This document shows positions 7,833 through 15,593 of a stretch of 38,058 nucleotides of DNA, one piece after another. Within the stretch, counting starts at the first letter, position 1. Every line of letters starts with the position of its first letter. The notes beneath the pieces were generated by a model. The model was not told the origin of the DNA and made no database searches. It saw only the letters and a list, made by a program, of their open reading frames with translations. The stretch comes from Akkermansia sp. (lineage in GTDB: Bacteria > Verrucomicrobiota > Verrucomicrobiia > Verrucomicrobiales > Akkermansiaceae). The stretch is from positions 1 through 38,058 of the forward strand of contig JAFUQZ010000003.1 in the NCBI GenBank assembly GCA_017472085.1, written 5' to 3'. Position numbers and translations under genes: made by a program.

Positions 7833-8438
7833 TCACTCCGGGTTCGCCCCTGCCACCCAGCGGTAGGCGTTGCACCCGACAAAATTACCCACCACAATGG
7901 CCACATAAAAGGTCAGGATGGCACAGAGGTTTGCCCCCCAGAAATCCATCGGCGCACAGAGGTAGAAAAAAGCATCTGCCACACAGTGGGGGAAACCGCA
8001 GGTGATAAAGAGCGGCACGCCAAAGAGCATGGGAAGCACATTTCCCTTGCGGGCAAATGTCACCGCCGTGGTCATGATGAATCCGCAGCCGATGGCCAGC
8101 AAACCGCCGTTGACAGGGCCGAGAATGAGGCGTTTATCCGCCAGAAGCGCCTGAGCCGTCTCCTGCAAGGGCATGGCAGACAGCCGCGTCATTGCCGCCA
8201 TGGCAGCGCAGCCCAGAATATTCCCGAACAACACCAGAAACATGTGCCCCACCTCATGCCGGGCAATGAATCCCGCCGTGCCGGTATAAAGCTTCAGCTT
8301 GTAATTCACCACGGCAATGAGAGCAAAGGTAAACAGAACACTCCCCACAATATCCGGACGAGCCAGATACCCAAAACCGGCAATCCCGATACAGATGCCG
8401 GACAAAAAAGACGATTTCAATACATTCACAGTGCCCAT
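7833..8438 (-). CDS. Formate/nitrite transporter (FNT) family channel
   Basis: This 201-residue protein is almost entirely hydrophobic, with about six membrane segments. Family signs are the segment GFPHCVADAFFY near the end of the channel (the central His is the conserved pore histidine), the loop LYTGTAG where the family has L-F/Y-TGN, and VVGNFVGC in the last helix. FNT proteins conduct formate, nitrite or hydrosulfide across the inner membrane. It is shorter than the usual 250-290 residues. The start at 8438 follows a possible promoter (8455-8483), and the longer frame to 8483 is hydrophilic. No formate lyase or nitrite reductase lies nearby, so the substrate is open. Confidence 0.75.
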   Translation of the reverse strand: MGTVNVLKSSFLSGICIGIAGFGYLARPDIVGSVLFTFALIAVVNYKLKLYTGTAGFIARHEVGHMFLVLFGNILGCAAMAAMTRLSAMPLQETAQALLADKRLILGPVNGGLLAIGCGFIMTTAVTFARKGNVLPMLFGVPLFITCGFPHCVADAFFYLCAPMDFWGANLCAILTFYVAIVVGNFVGCNAYRWVAGANPE

Positions 8439-8454
8439 ATACCTCAGTTGTCCG

Positions 8455-8483
8455 AGGCTAACATATATTTCCGCCGAAATCAA
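8455..8483 (-). promoter_or_regulatory. Possible promoter of the FNT gene
   Basis: Minus strand: TTGATT (8478-8483), 17-nt spacer, TAGCCT (8455-8460), 16 nt before the chosen ATG. The -10 is poor. Confidence 0.4.
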
Positions 8484-8513
8484 CGTAATTCTGCGTCCCG
8501 CAGCAAGGCAAAT

Positions 8514-9035
8514 TCAACCGGCATTGCCGAGATTGCGGCTCAGGAAAGCATCCAGCTCCTCCAGAGCACGCTGCTGGGTAGGACAGGCGCGGCGGCGAGC
8601 CCCCAGCAGGAGACTGCACTCTTTCTTGCCGGAGAAATGGTAGGTATTGAGCCCCATGCGGCGAAGTTCTGCCAGCCGACGCCCCAGTTCCGTGTAGAAG
8701 AACAGGGGCAAATCCTGCTGCCCGGCCAGCGCATCCAGCTCAATATCCACCGGCGGAGTCTGCACCCGCAGATTCTGTGCAATCAGCGGCAGACCCACTT
8801 CATACAGCATGCGGCGCATGCGGTCAAAGAGGTATTCCAGCGGCACGGCATGCAGCGGACACTCCCGCTCCAGATACAGCAGCACCGCGCGGGCAATTTC
8901 ATCGCGGAACGGCAGCTTCACCCCTGCGGCATCCGCTGCATTCTGCAAAACCCGCTCAATCCATTCCACCCCGTAATCGGAAATCACGCAGTAGCCGGTC
9001 TGCAACAGCGGCAAACTGTTCTTGAATGCAATCAT
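8514..9035 (-). CDS. Conserved-looking protein of unknown function coupled to nrdR
   Basis: A 173-residue soluble, mainly helical protein with no signal peptide or membrane segment. It is rich in Arg, Leu and Glu, for example RDEIARAVLLYLEREC, and has a basic C-terminal patch (LGARRRACPTQQRALEEL). I recognise no domain. Its ATG overlaps the nrdR stop codon as ATGA, so translation is coupled and the pair should be co-expressed from the nrdR promoter. That suggests, without proving, a role in nucleotide or replication control. Confidence 0.7.
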   Translation of the reverse strand: MIAFKNSLPLLQTGYCVISDYGVEWIERVLQNAADAAGVKLPFRDEIARAVLLYLERECPLHAVPLEYLFDRMRRMLYEVGLPLIAQNLRVQTPPVDIELDALAGQQDLPLFFYTELGRRLAELRRMGLNTYHFSGKKECSLLLGARRRACPTQQRALEELDAFLSRNLGNAG

Positions 9036-9523
9036 CCCAGCGGTAATTTGCGTTGTAAGGCATCATTGGCGGCCTTCACCTCCATACGCCGCACCAGCTC
9101 GATGAATTCTTCCACCGTGCGGAACTGGCGATACACCGATACATAACGGATATAGGCCACCGGGTCAATCCCCTGCAGCTTTTCCATCACCTTCATGCCT
9201 ATCAGATACGATGGCACTTCCCGCTGGTGGTCACGGTGAAGCTCTGCCACAATCTCATCCACCGCCACATCCAGCTGATCCATCCCCACGGGGCGCTTCT
9301 CGCAGGCTTTAATCATCCCCTTGAGAATCTTCTCGCGGTTGAGCGCCTCCGTCATATTATCGCGCTTGAGCACACGCAACTCCGTGCGCTCCATCTGCTC
9401 GTAGGTCGTGTAGCGATAACCACAGCGCAGACACTCCCGACGCCTGCGGATACACGTCCCCTCCCGGGACATGCGTGAATCGATGACCTTGTCATCCATA
9501 AATCCGCATTGAATGCATCTCAT
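9032..9523 (-). CDS. nrdR: Transcriptional repressor NrdR
   Basis: A 163-residue regulator with the two standard NrdR parts. The N-terminal zinc ribbon has C3-x2-C6 and C31-x2-C34, and an ATP-cone begins near residue 49 (LRVLKRDNMTEALNREKIL). NrdR senses dATP/ATP through the cone and represses ribonucleotide reductase genes at NrdR boxes. The start at 9523 is fixed by family length and by the -10 box at 9530-9535, which ends 6 nt upstream and so predicts a leaderless mRNA; the six-codon extension to 9541 would overlap that box. The downstream unknown gene overlaps by 4 nt. Confidence 0.96.
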   Translation of the reverse strand: MRCIQCGFMDDKVIDSRMSREGTCIRRRRECLRCGYRYTTYEQMERTELRVLKRDNMTEALNREKILKGMIKACEKRPVGMDQLDVAVDEIVAELHRDHQREVPSYLIGMKVMEKLQGIDPVAYIRYVSVYRQFRTVEEFIELVRRMEVKAANDALQRKLPLG

Positions 9524-9529
9524 GCCCGC

Positions 9530-9557
9530 ATCATACCACAACTTCTGGTACCGTCAA
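9530..9557 (-). promoter_or_regulatory. Promoter of nrdR (leaderless)
   Basis: Minus strand: TTGACG (9552-9557), 16-nt spacer, TATGAT (9530-9535), 6 nt before the ATG. Confidence 0.8.
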
Positions 9558-9585
9558 TAGCAAAACCATGCCACATCTTGCAGCA

Positions 9586-9723
9586 CTAGGCATTGCGGCT
9601 TCTCTCGTTTTCTAAGTTTTCCGTAGCATCTGCCCGTTCAGGCGACCTCAAGTATTTTCGTCCAAACTCCACACCCATTCTAATCGTCTGACGAACAGTA
9701 AGTCTTGATGTATAGTGCGGCAT
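9586..9723 (-). CDS. Doubtful 45-codon reading frame
   Basis: Between nrdR and the ankyrin gene, an ATG at 9723 opens a short frame ending at 9586 whose product is Arg-rich and polar (for example GVEFGRKYLRSPE). I recognise no family, ribosome site or promoter for it. The rest of 9558-9773 shows nothing I can interpret. Confidence 0.15.
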   Translation of the reverse strand: MPHYTSRLTVRQTIRMGVEFGRKYLRSPERADATENLENERSRNA

Positions 9724-9773
9724 TCTGTCATCAACTCTCCGAGGAAAAGCACTCACTAAATAATCATTCTCAA

Positions 9774-10862
9774 TCACGAGCGCAGCAATTCGGCACATGC
9801 CGCATGCCCGCCGCTTTCCGCATATTGCAGAGCGGTGTTTCCGGCCGCATCCTTGCGGGAAGCCCGGGCACCGGCGCTGAGCAGGAATTGCACGCAGGGC
9901 GTGTAGCCCTCCCCCGCAGCAATCATCAGCGGCGTCTGCCCCTTGAGGTTGGGCTCATCCAGTGCAAATCCGTATTGTGCCAGAGCGTGCAGAAACTCTG
10001 CCTGTCCACCGAAAGCCGCATGATGCGCCACGGTATTCCCATAGGTATCAATCGCGGTGGGATTGGCCCCCTGCTCTGCCAGAAACACGAAACAATCCAC
10101 ATGGCCACCCCAGGCGGCATACATGGGGGCCGTCACGCCGTCATAGCCGCAGGACTGCACATTGAGCCCCTGCTCCATGAAGAAGCGGCAGCACTCCACG
10201 TTGCCGCTGTGAGCGGCGGCGATGAGACAGTCCAGTCCGTTGGTGTTGACAGAGCGGATATTCTGTCCCCGGTCCAGCAGGTAGCGGATGCAATCCAGAT
10301 GCCCACCGTAAGCGGCGTAGATGAGTGCATTGTTGCCCAGCTTATCCGTGGCAGAGAGCGATTGTTCCTTTTCCTGCAGATAGCGTATCATGTCCACATG
10401 CCCGCCCTGAGCCGCCATCATCAGAGGCGTGCAGCCGACATCGTTGGTATCATCGAGCGGCAACCCCTCATCCAGCAGGTAATCCAGCGTCTGCCGAAAT
10501 CCGCCGAATGCCGCATACAGCAGCCCGGTGGTTCCCTTTTCATCCGGCACGCGGATATCCGCCCCAGCCTCCTGCAACTCCTTCACCGCCTCCAGCAGCG
10601 CCTCATCCCCGGCCCGGGACTGCGCCGCCAGGAAGATGAGCATCGTCACACAATCCTCAAGCTCGCCCTTGTGATTCTGCCACGCTTCCAGCTTTCCGCG
10701 CAGGGTCACCGTCAGAGCCTGTGCCGCAGGTGTCTCCGCATTCAGTCCGGCACAGAACTGCATGGTCACCGGCAGTTCCCGATTCTCCGAATCCGAGCAA
10801 GACGTCACACAGACCAGGGCCGGAAGGGCTACCAAAGCAGACTTGATGAAAATGGCGTTCAT
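9774..10862 (-). CDS. Ankyrin-repeat lipoprotein
   Basis: The 362-residue product starts with a lipoprotein signal (hydrophobic residues 4-20, lipobox VTSC with Cys22). From about residue 105 to the C-terminus it is a run of seven or eight ankyrin repeats with the usual G-x-TPLM-x-AA and GH-x-x-x-x-x-x-LL consensus, for example VGCTPLMMAAQGGH and KGQTPLMIAAGEG. Ankyrin solenoids bind proteins; here the solenoid would be tethered in the periplasm or on the outer surface. The ATG at 10862 is preferred because the longer frame starts at a GTG only 2 nt from the -10 box. It is a single gene, transcribed toward nrdR. Confidence 0.85.
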   Translation of the reverse strand: MNAIFIKSALVALPALVCVTSCSDSENRELPVTMQFCAGLNAETPAAQALTVTLRGKLEAWQNHKGELEDCVTMLIFLAAQSRAGDEALLEAVKELQEAGADIRVPDEKGTTGLLYAAFGGFRQTLDYLLDEGLPLDDTNDVGCTPLMMAAQGGHVDMIRYLQEKEQSLSATDKLGNNALIYAAYGGHLDCIRYLLDRGQNIRSVNTNGLDCLIAAAHSGNVECCRFFMEQGLNVQSCGYDGVTAPMYAAWGGHVDCFVFLAEQGANPTAIDTYGNTVAHHAAFGGQAEFLHALAQYGFALDEPNLKGQTPLMIAAGEGYTPCVQFLLSAGARASRKDAAGNTALQYAESGGHAACAELLRS

Positions 10863-10879
10863 GGCAGAGTACGCCACAC

Positions 10880-10907
10880 ATTATAACAAAACCGCCCCAT
10901 ATTTCAA
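10880..10907 (-). promoter_or_regulatory. Promoter of the ankyrin lipoprotein gene
   Basis: Minus strand: TTGAAA (10902-10907), 16-nt spacer, consensus TATAAT (10880-10885), 17 nt before the ATG, giving a leader of about 10 nt. Confidence 0.75.
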
Positions 10908-11245
10908 CCGCAAATAAACACTTCTGTCGGGGTACGGCGATTTACGAATGACGAATTAAAATTAAGCGGATTACGCCGGCACCGGAACAAACAGACACTT
11001 GCGGCAATGAATGGGCTGTGGGCTCCCCGTACCAAGGGATATTAACAAAACGTGCCGATTTTTATCAAAACTTAGGGACACATGAGTGTGGAACCCGGTT
11101 CGTTTTTTATGATAATTCCGAAAAGATAAGGCAACCCGAAAGACGCCCAAGTGAACTTGAGTCTCTTCATCCGGCAACTCTTCTTTCCCTCATGGAGACA
11201 TCCGGGTCATGCAGCCCCCCTCAGAAAGCATGCCGCGATTGAATC
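10908..11245. other. Intergenic stretch without recognised genes
   Basis: About 340 nt between the divergent ankyrin and htpG genes. Short open frames on both strands have no family resemblance or promoter. A weak stem (CACA-TGAG-TGTG) with outer G/C pairs occurs before a T6 run near 11072-11110 (plus strand), which could be a small-RNA terminator, but I see no matching promoter. Nothing else is visible. Confidence 0.5.
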
Positions 11246-11273
11246 TTGACGGTGCGGCGGGTTTCTTTACAAT
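11246..11273 (+). promoter_or_regulatory. Promoter of htpG
   Basis: TTGACG (11246-11251), 16-nt spacer, TACAAT (11268-11273). The leader is about 20 nt. It looks like a housekeeping promoter; no CIRCE-type inverted repeat is seen. Confidence 0.75.
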
Positions 11274-11299
11274 AAGTGCATTATTTTTCCTACAACACT

Positions 11300-13141
11300 A
11301 TGCAGACACACCAATTTCAGACAGAAGTCCGGCAGCTGCTGGATATTGTAATTCACGCTTTCTACAGCGACCGAGAAGTGTTTGTGCGTGAGCTGGTTTC
11401 CAACGCTTCCGATGCGCTGGAAAAACTGCGTCTCCGCCAGCTGACGGAATCCGGCATTTACCAGCCGGAGAGAGAACTGCGCATCAGCATCACCACGGAT
11501 GAAGAAGCCCGCACTCTCACCATCGCCGATGCCGGTATCGGCATGACTTCTGACGAGGTGGCAGAGTTCCTGGGTACCATCGCTCACTCCGGCACTAAGA
11601 AGTTCCTGGAGATGATGAAAGAGAATCAGGGAGGCCCGCAGGATCTCATCGGCCAGTTCGGCGTGGGCTTCTACAGCGTGTTCATGGCAGCCGACAAGGT
11701 AGAGGTAACTACCCGATCCTGGCAGCCGGAGGCCGCTCCCGTGCACTGGGTGAGTGACGGGAGGGAAGGCTATGAGCTGGGCGAAGCTGCCGCAGACACC
11801 CCGCGCGGCACCAGCATCCTCATCCGGCTGAAAGAAGATGCAGCCAATTTCTCCAAGGCCGACCACGTGCGCTACATTCTGAAGAAGTACAGCAACTTCG
11901 TGGGTTTCCCCATTGATTTCAACGGCGAGCACCTCAACACCGTGCAGGCTATCTGGATGAAGAACAAGAAAGATGTGACCACAGAGGAGTATGAGGGGTT
12001 CTATCAATTCATCCACCACACGGACAGTAAGCCGATGAGCTACATGCACTTCAGCGCAGACGCCCCCATCGTGCTCAACTCCGTGCTCTTTGTGCCGGAG
12101 GAAAACCCGGAGGCCATGGGCTTCGGGCGCTGCGAACCGGCGGTCTCTCTGTACTGCCACAAGGTTCTCATCGACAGCAAGCCGGAAAAACTACTGCCGG
12201 AGTGGCTGCGATTCCTCGCCGGCGTGGTGGACAGCGAGGATCTGCCCCTGAACATCTCCCGAGAGCTGCTGCAGGACAACTCTCTGCTGCGAAAGATTTC
12301 CGGCATCATCACCAAACGATTCATCAAGCACCTGGAGGGTGTCGCGAAAAATGATGCAGAAACTTACGAGAAGTTCTGGACGCAGTTCGGTCGCTACATG
12401 AAAGAAGGTGTGGTGACCAGCTGGGAACACAAAGATGCTCTGGGCAAGCTGCTGCGTTTCCAGTCCTCTTTCACGGAGGACGGTAAGCTCACCTCGCTGG
12501 ATGACTATGTGAGCCGCATGAAAGAAAATCAGAAAGACATCTATGTGCTCTACGGCAACTCCCGCGCGCAGCTGGAGAATTCCCCGTACCTGGATGCTCT
12601 CAAGGCCCGAGGATTCGAAGTCCTCTTCCTCACCGAGGGCGGCGACCAGTTTGTCCTGGACAGCCTGATGAAGTATGCCGACAAGGATATCAAGGCCATT
12701 GACCGTGCCAACCTCGATCTGCCGGAGATGGAGGATGCCCAGCCCGACCGCCCCGGTCTGGATGCGGCCGCTGCCACCGCCCTGACCGGGTGGGTGAGCG
12801 AGACTTTCAGCGGGAAGTTCAGCAAAGTGACCACCGGCAACCGCGTCACCAACGCTCCTGCCATTGCGTTGCAGGGAGAGAACGACCTTTCCCCGGAGGT
12901 GAAAGCCTACTTCAAAGCCATGGGACAGGACGTACCGGAGAACCACCCGGAAATTGAGCTTAATCCGCACAATCCCATCGTCATGAAGCTGGCAGAGCTG
13001 CGTGAAAGCGATGCAGCGCTGGCCGAGCTGCTGGCCGGACAGATTATCAATACCGCCCTGCTCCGCGCCGGCATGCTGGAAGATCCGGCCACCCTCGCAG
13101 ACAACTCACAGGCACTGCTGGAAAAGCTGCTGCAGAAATAA
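11300..13141 (+). CDS. htpG: Molecular chaperone HtpG (Hsp90 family)
   Basis: A 613-residue cytosolic ATP-dependent chaperone, close in length to the roughly 620-residue standard. The GHKL ATP-binding motifs are clear: ELVSNASDALEKLR near residue 30, DAGIGM near 75 and IGQFGVGFYS near 115. The middle-domain block NISRELLQD is also present, and the C-terminal dimerisation part is intact. It helps fold and remodel client proteins, often under stress. The start at 11300 is chosen because the -10 box ends at 11273; the frame's earlier GTG at 11276 would fall before the transcription start. It is monocistronic and ends in a stem-loop at 13167-13200. Confidence 0.98.
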   Translation: MQTHQFQTEVRQLLDIVIHAFYSDREVFVRELVSNASDALEKLRLRQLTESGIYQPERELRISITTDEEARTLTIADAGIGMTSDEVAEFLGTIAHSGTKKFLEMMKENQGGPQDLIGQFGVGFYSVFMAADKVEVTTRSWQPEAAPVHWVSDGREGYELGEAAADTPRGTSILIRLKEDAANFSKADHVRYILKKYSNFVGFPIDFNGEHLNTVQAIWMKNKKDVTTEEYEGFYQFIHHTDSKPMSYMHFSADAPIVLNSVLFVPEENPEAMGFGRCEPAVSLYCHKVLIDSKPEKLLPEWLRFLAGVVDSEDLPLNISRELLQDNSLLRKISGIITKRFIKHLEGVAKNDAETYEKFWTQFGRYMKEGVVTSWEHKDALGKLLRFQSSFTEDGKLTSLDDYVSRMKENQKDIYVLYGNSRAQLENSPYLDALKARGFEVLFLTEGGDQFVLDSLMKYADKDIKAIDRANLDLPEMEDAQPDRPGLDAAAATALTGWVSETFSGKFSKVTTGNRVTNAPAIALQGENDLSPEVKAYFKAMGQDVPENHPEIELNPHNPIVMKLAELRESDAALAELLAGQIINTALLRAGMLEDPATLADNSQALLEKLLQK

Positions 13142-13166
13142 AGCAGAGCATTTCCCTTATCCCCCC

Positions 13167-13204
13167 AACGGCTTCATTCCTCAAACGGGATGAAGCCGTT
13201 TCTG
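13167..13204 (+). terminator. Terminator of htpG
   Basis: A perfect 11-bp stem (AACGGCTTCAT/ATGAAGCCGTT) with a 12-nt loop, followed by a short TTTCT run. The remaining stretch to 13361 is AT-rich and shows no gene. Confidence 0.75.
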
Positions 13205-13361
13205 ATGCTGACACGGGAGGGATGGGATAACTCCCCGCCCTCAGAACACGACCAAATCAATGAAAATTGATCGGGAGCTCGAGGATTACATCATGGAATT
13301 TGGCAACATGTGCAACTTGATATTTATTTTTTTCGTTAAACAATTCAGCAGCACTTTTTTC

Positions 13362-13390
13362 TTGAAAATCTTGCGCACATCCGTTAGATT
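13362..13390 (+). promoter_or_regulatory. Promoter of the MBL/beta-CASP gene (leaderless)
   Basis: TTGAAA (13362-13367), 17-nt spacer, TAGATT (13385-13390), 8 nt before the ATG at 13399. Confidence 0.75.
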
Positions 13391-13398
13391 ACGGAGTG

Positions 13399-14805
13399 AT
13401 GAAAATACATTTTTGCGGAGCAGCTGAAACGACTACGGGTTCCCAGCATTTGCTGGAGGTGAACGGCGTGAGGATTCTGTTGGATTGCGGGATGTACCAG
13501 GGTCACCGCGAGGACCAGTTACGCATCAACCGCGATTTCCCGTACTTTGACCCCAAATCCGTGCACTGCGTGGTTCTGTCGCATGCGCATATCGACCACT
13601 CCGGCAACCTGCCCAATCTGGTCAAAAAAGGCTTCGGCGGTTTTATCTACAGCACCCACGCCACTCGCGACCTCTGCCAGGTGATGCTGGCGGACTCAGC
13701 CCGCATTCAGGAGAGTGACTGCAAGTTCCTCAACAAGATGCACAAGCGCAAGGGCGGCGAGGGCAGCGTGGCCGAAATCATCTACACGGAACAGGATGCG
13801 GAGCTGTGCCTGCGCCGTTTCATCAACATCGGCTACGAAATGGCCTTCCCCATTGCACCGGGGGTTACGCTCACTTTCTACGATGCCGGCCACATTCTGG
13901 GTGCGGCTCAGGTGGTGCTGGATATTGATGACCAAGAGGATGGGCAGCACAAGCGTCTGCTCTTTTCCGGCGATATCGGACGCGGCAACAATGAACTGCT
14001 GAAAGACCCCGTACCGGTGCCGGATGTGGATATCATGCTGATGGAATGCACCTACGGCGGGCGTTTCCACGATGCACCGCCGCGCGATGACCAGTCATTC
14101 TGCCAGGAAGTCCACGAGGCCATGAAACGCGGCGGCAACGTCTACATACCCGCCTTTGCCGTGGAGCGCACCCAGCAGCTGCTCTATATTCTCAACAAGG
14201 CCTATCGCAACGGCAAAATGCCCAATTATCAGGTCTATGTGGACAGCCCCATGGCGGTGAGTGCCACGGAGATATTCCGACTGCACCCGGAGTGCTTCAA
14301 CAAGGAGGTGTACAACTTTCTCTTCGAAGAGCGCGACCCATTCGGCTTCGAACAGCTCCACATGGTTCGCACCATCTCCGAATCCCAGAAACTCAACCAC
14401 ATGCACGAGCGCGCCATCATCATCTCCGCCTCCGGCATGTGTGAGGCAGGGCGCATCCTCCACCACCTCAAAAACGGCATTTCCCGTCCCAACAACACCG
14501 TTATCTTCGTGGGGTACTGCGCCGCCAATACCCTGGGACGCCGCATCATGAACGGAGCTCAGGAGGTCCGCATCCTCGGTGACCTCTTCCCGGTGCGCGC
14601 CCGCATCAAATCGCTGGATTCGTTCTCCGGGCATGCTGACCACGATGAACTGCTGAACTATTTCCGCGCAACGGGCGGAAAAAAACAAAAAGTCTATCTG
14701 GTGCATGGCGAAAAAGAGTGTTCTGCTGCCATGAAAGAAGCTCTGGAATCATGCCACGACGGCGAAATCCACGTAGCCGGACTGAACACGGTCATTACCT
14801 GCTGA
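13399..14805 (+). CDS. Metallo-beta-lactamase/beta-CASP RNase-like protein
   Basis: A 468-residue protein with an MBL domain carrying the zinc motif SHAHIDHSG (H62, H64, D66, H67) and further ligands in the stretch DAGHILGA. It also has a beta-CASP domain with SASGMCEAGRILHHL and a C-terminal RNA-specificity segment ending in SFSGHADHDEL and LVHGE. This layout is that of the CPSF/YSH1-like ribonucleases that bacteria share with archaea and eukaryotes, distinct from RNase J. The expected role is processing or decay of RNA in the cytoplasm. The start is set by the -10 box 8 nt upstream. The lipoprotein and radical SAM genes begin 26 nt after its stop and may be read through from it. Confidence 0.9.
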   Translation: MKIHFCGAAETTTGSQHLLEVNGVRILLDCGMYQGHREDQLRINRDFPYFDPKSVHCVVLSHAHIDHSGNLPNLVKKGFGGFIYSTHATRDLCQVMLADSARIQESDCKFLNKMHKRKGGEGSVAEIIYTEQDAELCLRRFINIGYEMAFPIAPGVTLTFYDAGHILGAAQVVLDIDDQEDGQHKRLLFSGDIGRGNNELLKDPVPVPDVDIMLMECTYGGRFHDAPPRDDQSFCQEVHEAMKRGGNVYIPAFAVERTQQLLYILNKAYRNGKMPNYQVYVDSPMAVSATEIFRLHPECFNKEVYNFLFEERDPFGFEQLHMVRTISESQKLNHMHERAIIISASGMCEAGRILHHLKNGISRPNNTVIFVGYCAANTLGRRIMNGAQEVRILGDLFPVRARIKSLDSFSGHADHDELLNYFRATGGKKQKVYLVHGEKECSAAMKEALESCHDGEIHVAGLNTVITC

Positions 14806-14831
14806 ATGAGCAGCCCTGTTACCATCCCCCC

Positions 14832-15170
14832 ATGAAGATACGCCCCGTCCTGAAACAGCCATCCGTCATTCCCATGGCCATAGCTCTGGGCAGCGCCCTG
14901 CTCCCCGGCTGTGACCGAAAGCTCGGCGGAGATGTACCCATGACTCCCGAAATGCAGAAACAATGCCGGGAAGAAGAGCGAAAACAGGCCGCCCCGGAAC
15001 AGGATTATTCGGACCAGGTAATACCGGGTGTCCGGGTGATAACTCCGCCCCCTACCATAGGATATCTGATGGTTGAGCTGCCGGAAATCCCCGGAGAGGA
15101 TGAACCGGCAGAGACTCCGGATTTACTCGATGAAGAATCTTTCCTTGACCCCGACACGACAACACCATGA
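14832..15170 (+). CDS. Small radical-SAM-associated lipoprotein A
   Basis: A 112-residue product with N-terminus MKIRPVLKQP, a hydrophobic stretch and lipobox LPGC (Cys27). The mature part is short and acidic/proline-rich and ends in DPDTTTP; no domain is recognised. The N-terminus resembles those of the next two genes (MKI, four to eight polar residues, Ile/Leu-Pro or Tyr-Pro before the hydrophobic core), so the three look like divergent paralogs. Its stop overlaps the next start as ATGA. Its place in a chain of coupled genes leading to the radical SAM/SPASM enzyme suggests it is a substrate or partner of that enzyme; this is inferred. Confidence 0.7.
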   Translation: MKIRPVLKQPSVIPMAIALGSALLPGCDRKLGGDVPMTPEMQKQCREEERKQAAPEQDYSDQVIPGVRVITPPPTIGYLMVELPEIPGEDEPAETPDLLDEESFLDPDTTTP

Positions 15171-15316
15171 AAATTAAAGCTATTACCCAACCAAAAACAA
15201 TTCTGTACCCGACAGAGGTCGTTGTCATAGCCGGCACCGTTCTCTCCGGCTGTCAACAGCAACAGCAAACTAATGAGGCAGAACATGCTCAGTATATCAA
15301 CGGTCTGGCAAAATAA
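15167..15316 (+). CDS. Small radical-SAM-associated lipoprotein B (49 aa)
   Basis: An ATG overlapping the previous stop (ATGA at 15167-15170) opens 49 codons ending at a TAA at 15314-15316. The product begins MKIKAITQPK, has a hydrophobic core and lipobox LSGC (Cys29), and then only 20 mature residues: five glutamines followed by a polar tail ending in NGLAK. Such a short mature part is more like a modified peptide than a folded protein. It shares the MKI start and the QQQ stretch after the cysteine with lipoprotein C. The translational coupling and the paralogy make it credible despite its size. Confidence 0.6.
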   Translation: MKIKAITQPKTILYPTEVVVIAGTVLSGCQQQQQTNEAEHAQYINGLAK

Positions 15317-15350
15317 GCATTTCTTCTACCACCAAACCACCTTTATCCGA

Positions 15351-15593
15351 ATGAAAATAACTCCCGTCACCACAACTCGAACGAACTTGATTCCCTTGGC
15401 GGCCATCCTGTCCGGAAGCGCTGCCATGGTTGCCTGCCAACAGCAACCGCAGGGACCGCCCGGTGCCCCCCTGCCACCCCCGGAAACGGAGATGAGGGCA
15501 GATGCCGATATACAGCTTATCCCAAACATCGAAATACGCGAGCCCATGGATAAAGACAGCCAACCGCTTCCCGGAAGAAAGGCGGTACCATGA
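15351..15593 (+). CDS. Small radical-SAM-associated lipoprotein C
   Basis: An 80-residue product starting MKITPVTTTR, with a hydrophobic stretch and Cys29 in MVAC as likely lipidation site. The mature part opens with QQQPQGPPGAP and continues proline-rich, then charged, ending in LPGRKAVP. The ATG at 15351 gives a proper signal; the longer frame from 15273 overlaps lipoprotein B. Its stop overlaps the radical SAM start as ATGA (15590-15593), the strongest sign that peptide and enzyme are made together. The function is unknown; a lipid-anchored substrate of the enzyme is the leading idea. Confidence 0.7.
   Translation: MKITPVTTTRTNLIPLAAILSGSAAMVACQQQPQGPPGAPLPPPETEMRADADIQLIPNIEIREPMDKDSQPLPGRKAVP

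Noticed and set aside
7986..9146. 386-codon plus-strand frame over the FNT gene and the nrdR partner
   Set aside because: Antisense to genes with family motifs and coupled starts.
9705..10886. 393-codon plus-strand frame over the ankyrin gene
   Set aside because: The minus strand encodes clear ankyrin repeats with a lipoprotein signal and promoter.
11018..11242. Short frame upstream of htpG as a gene
   Set aside because: It overlaps the start of the htpG promoter region, has no recognisable motif and no promoter of its own.
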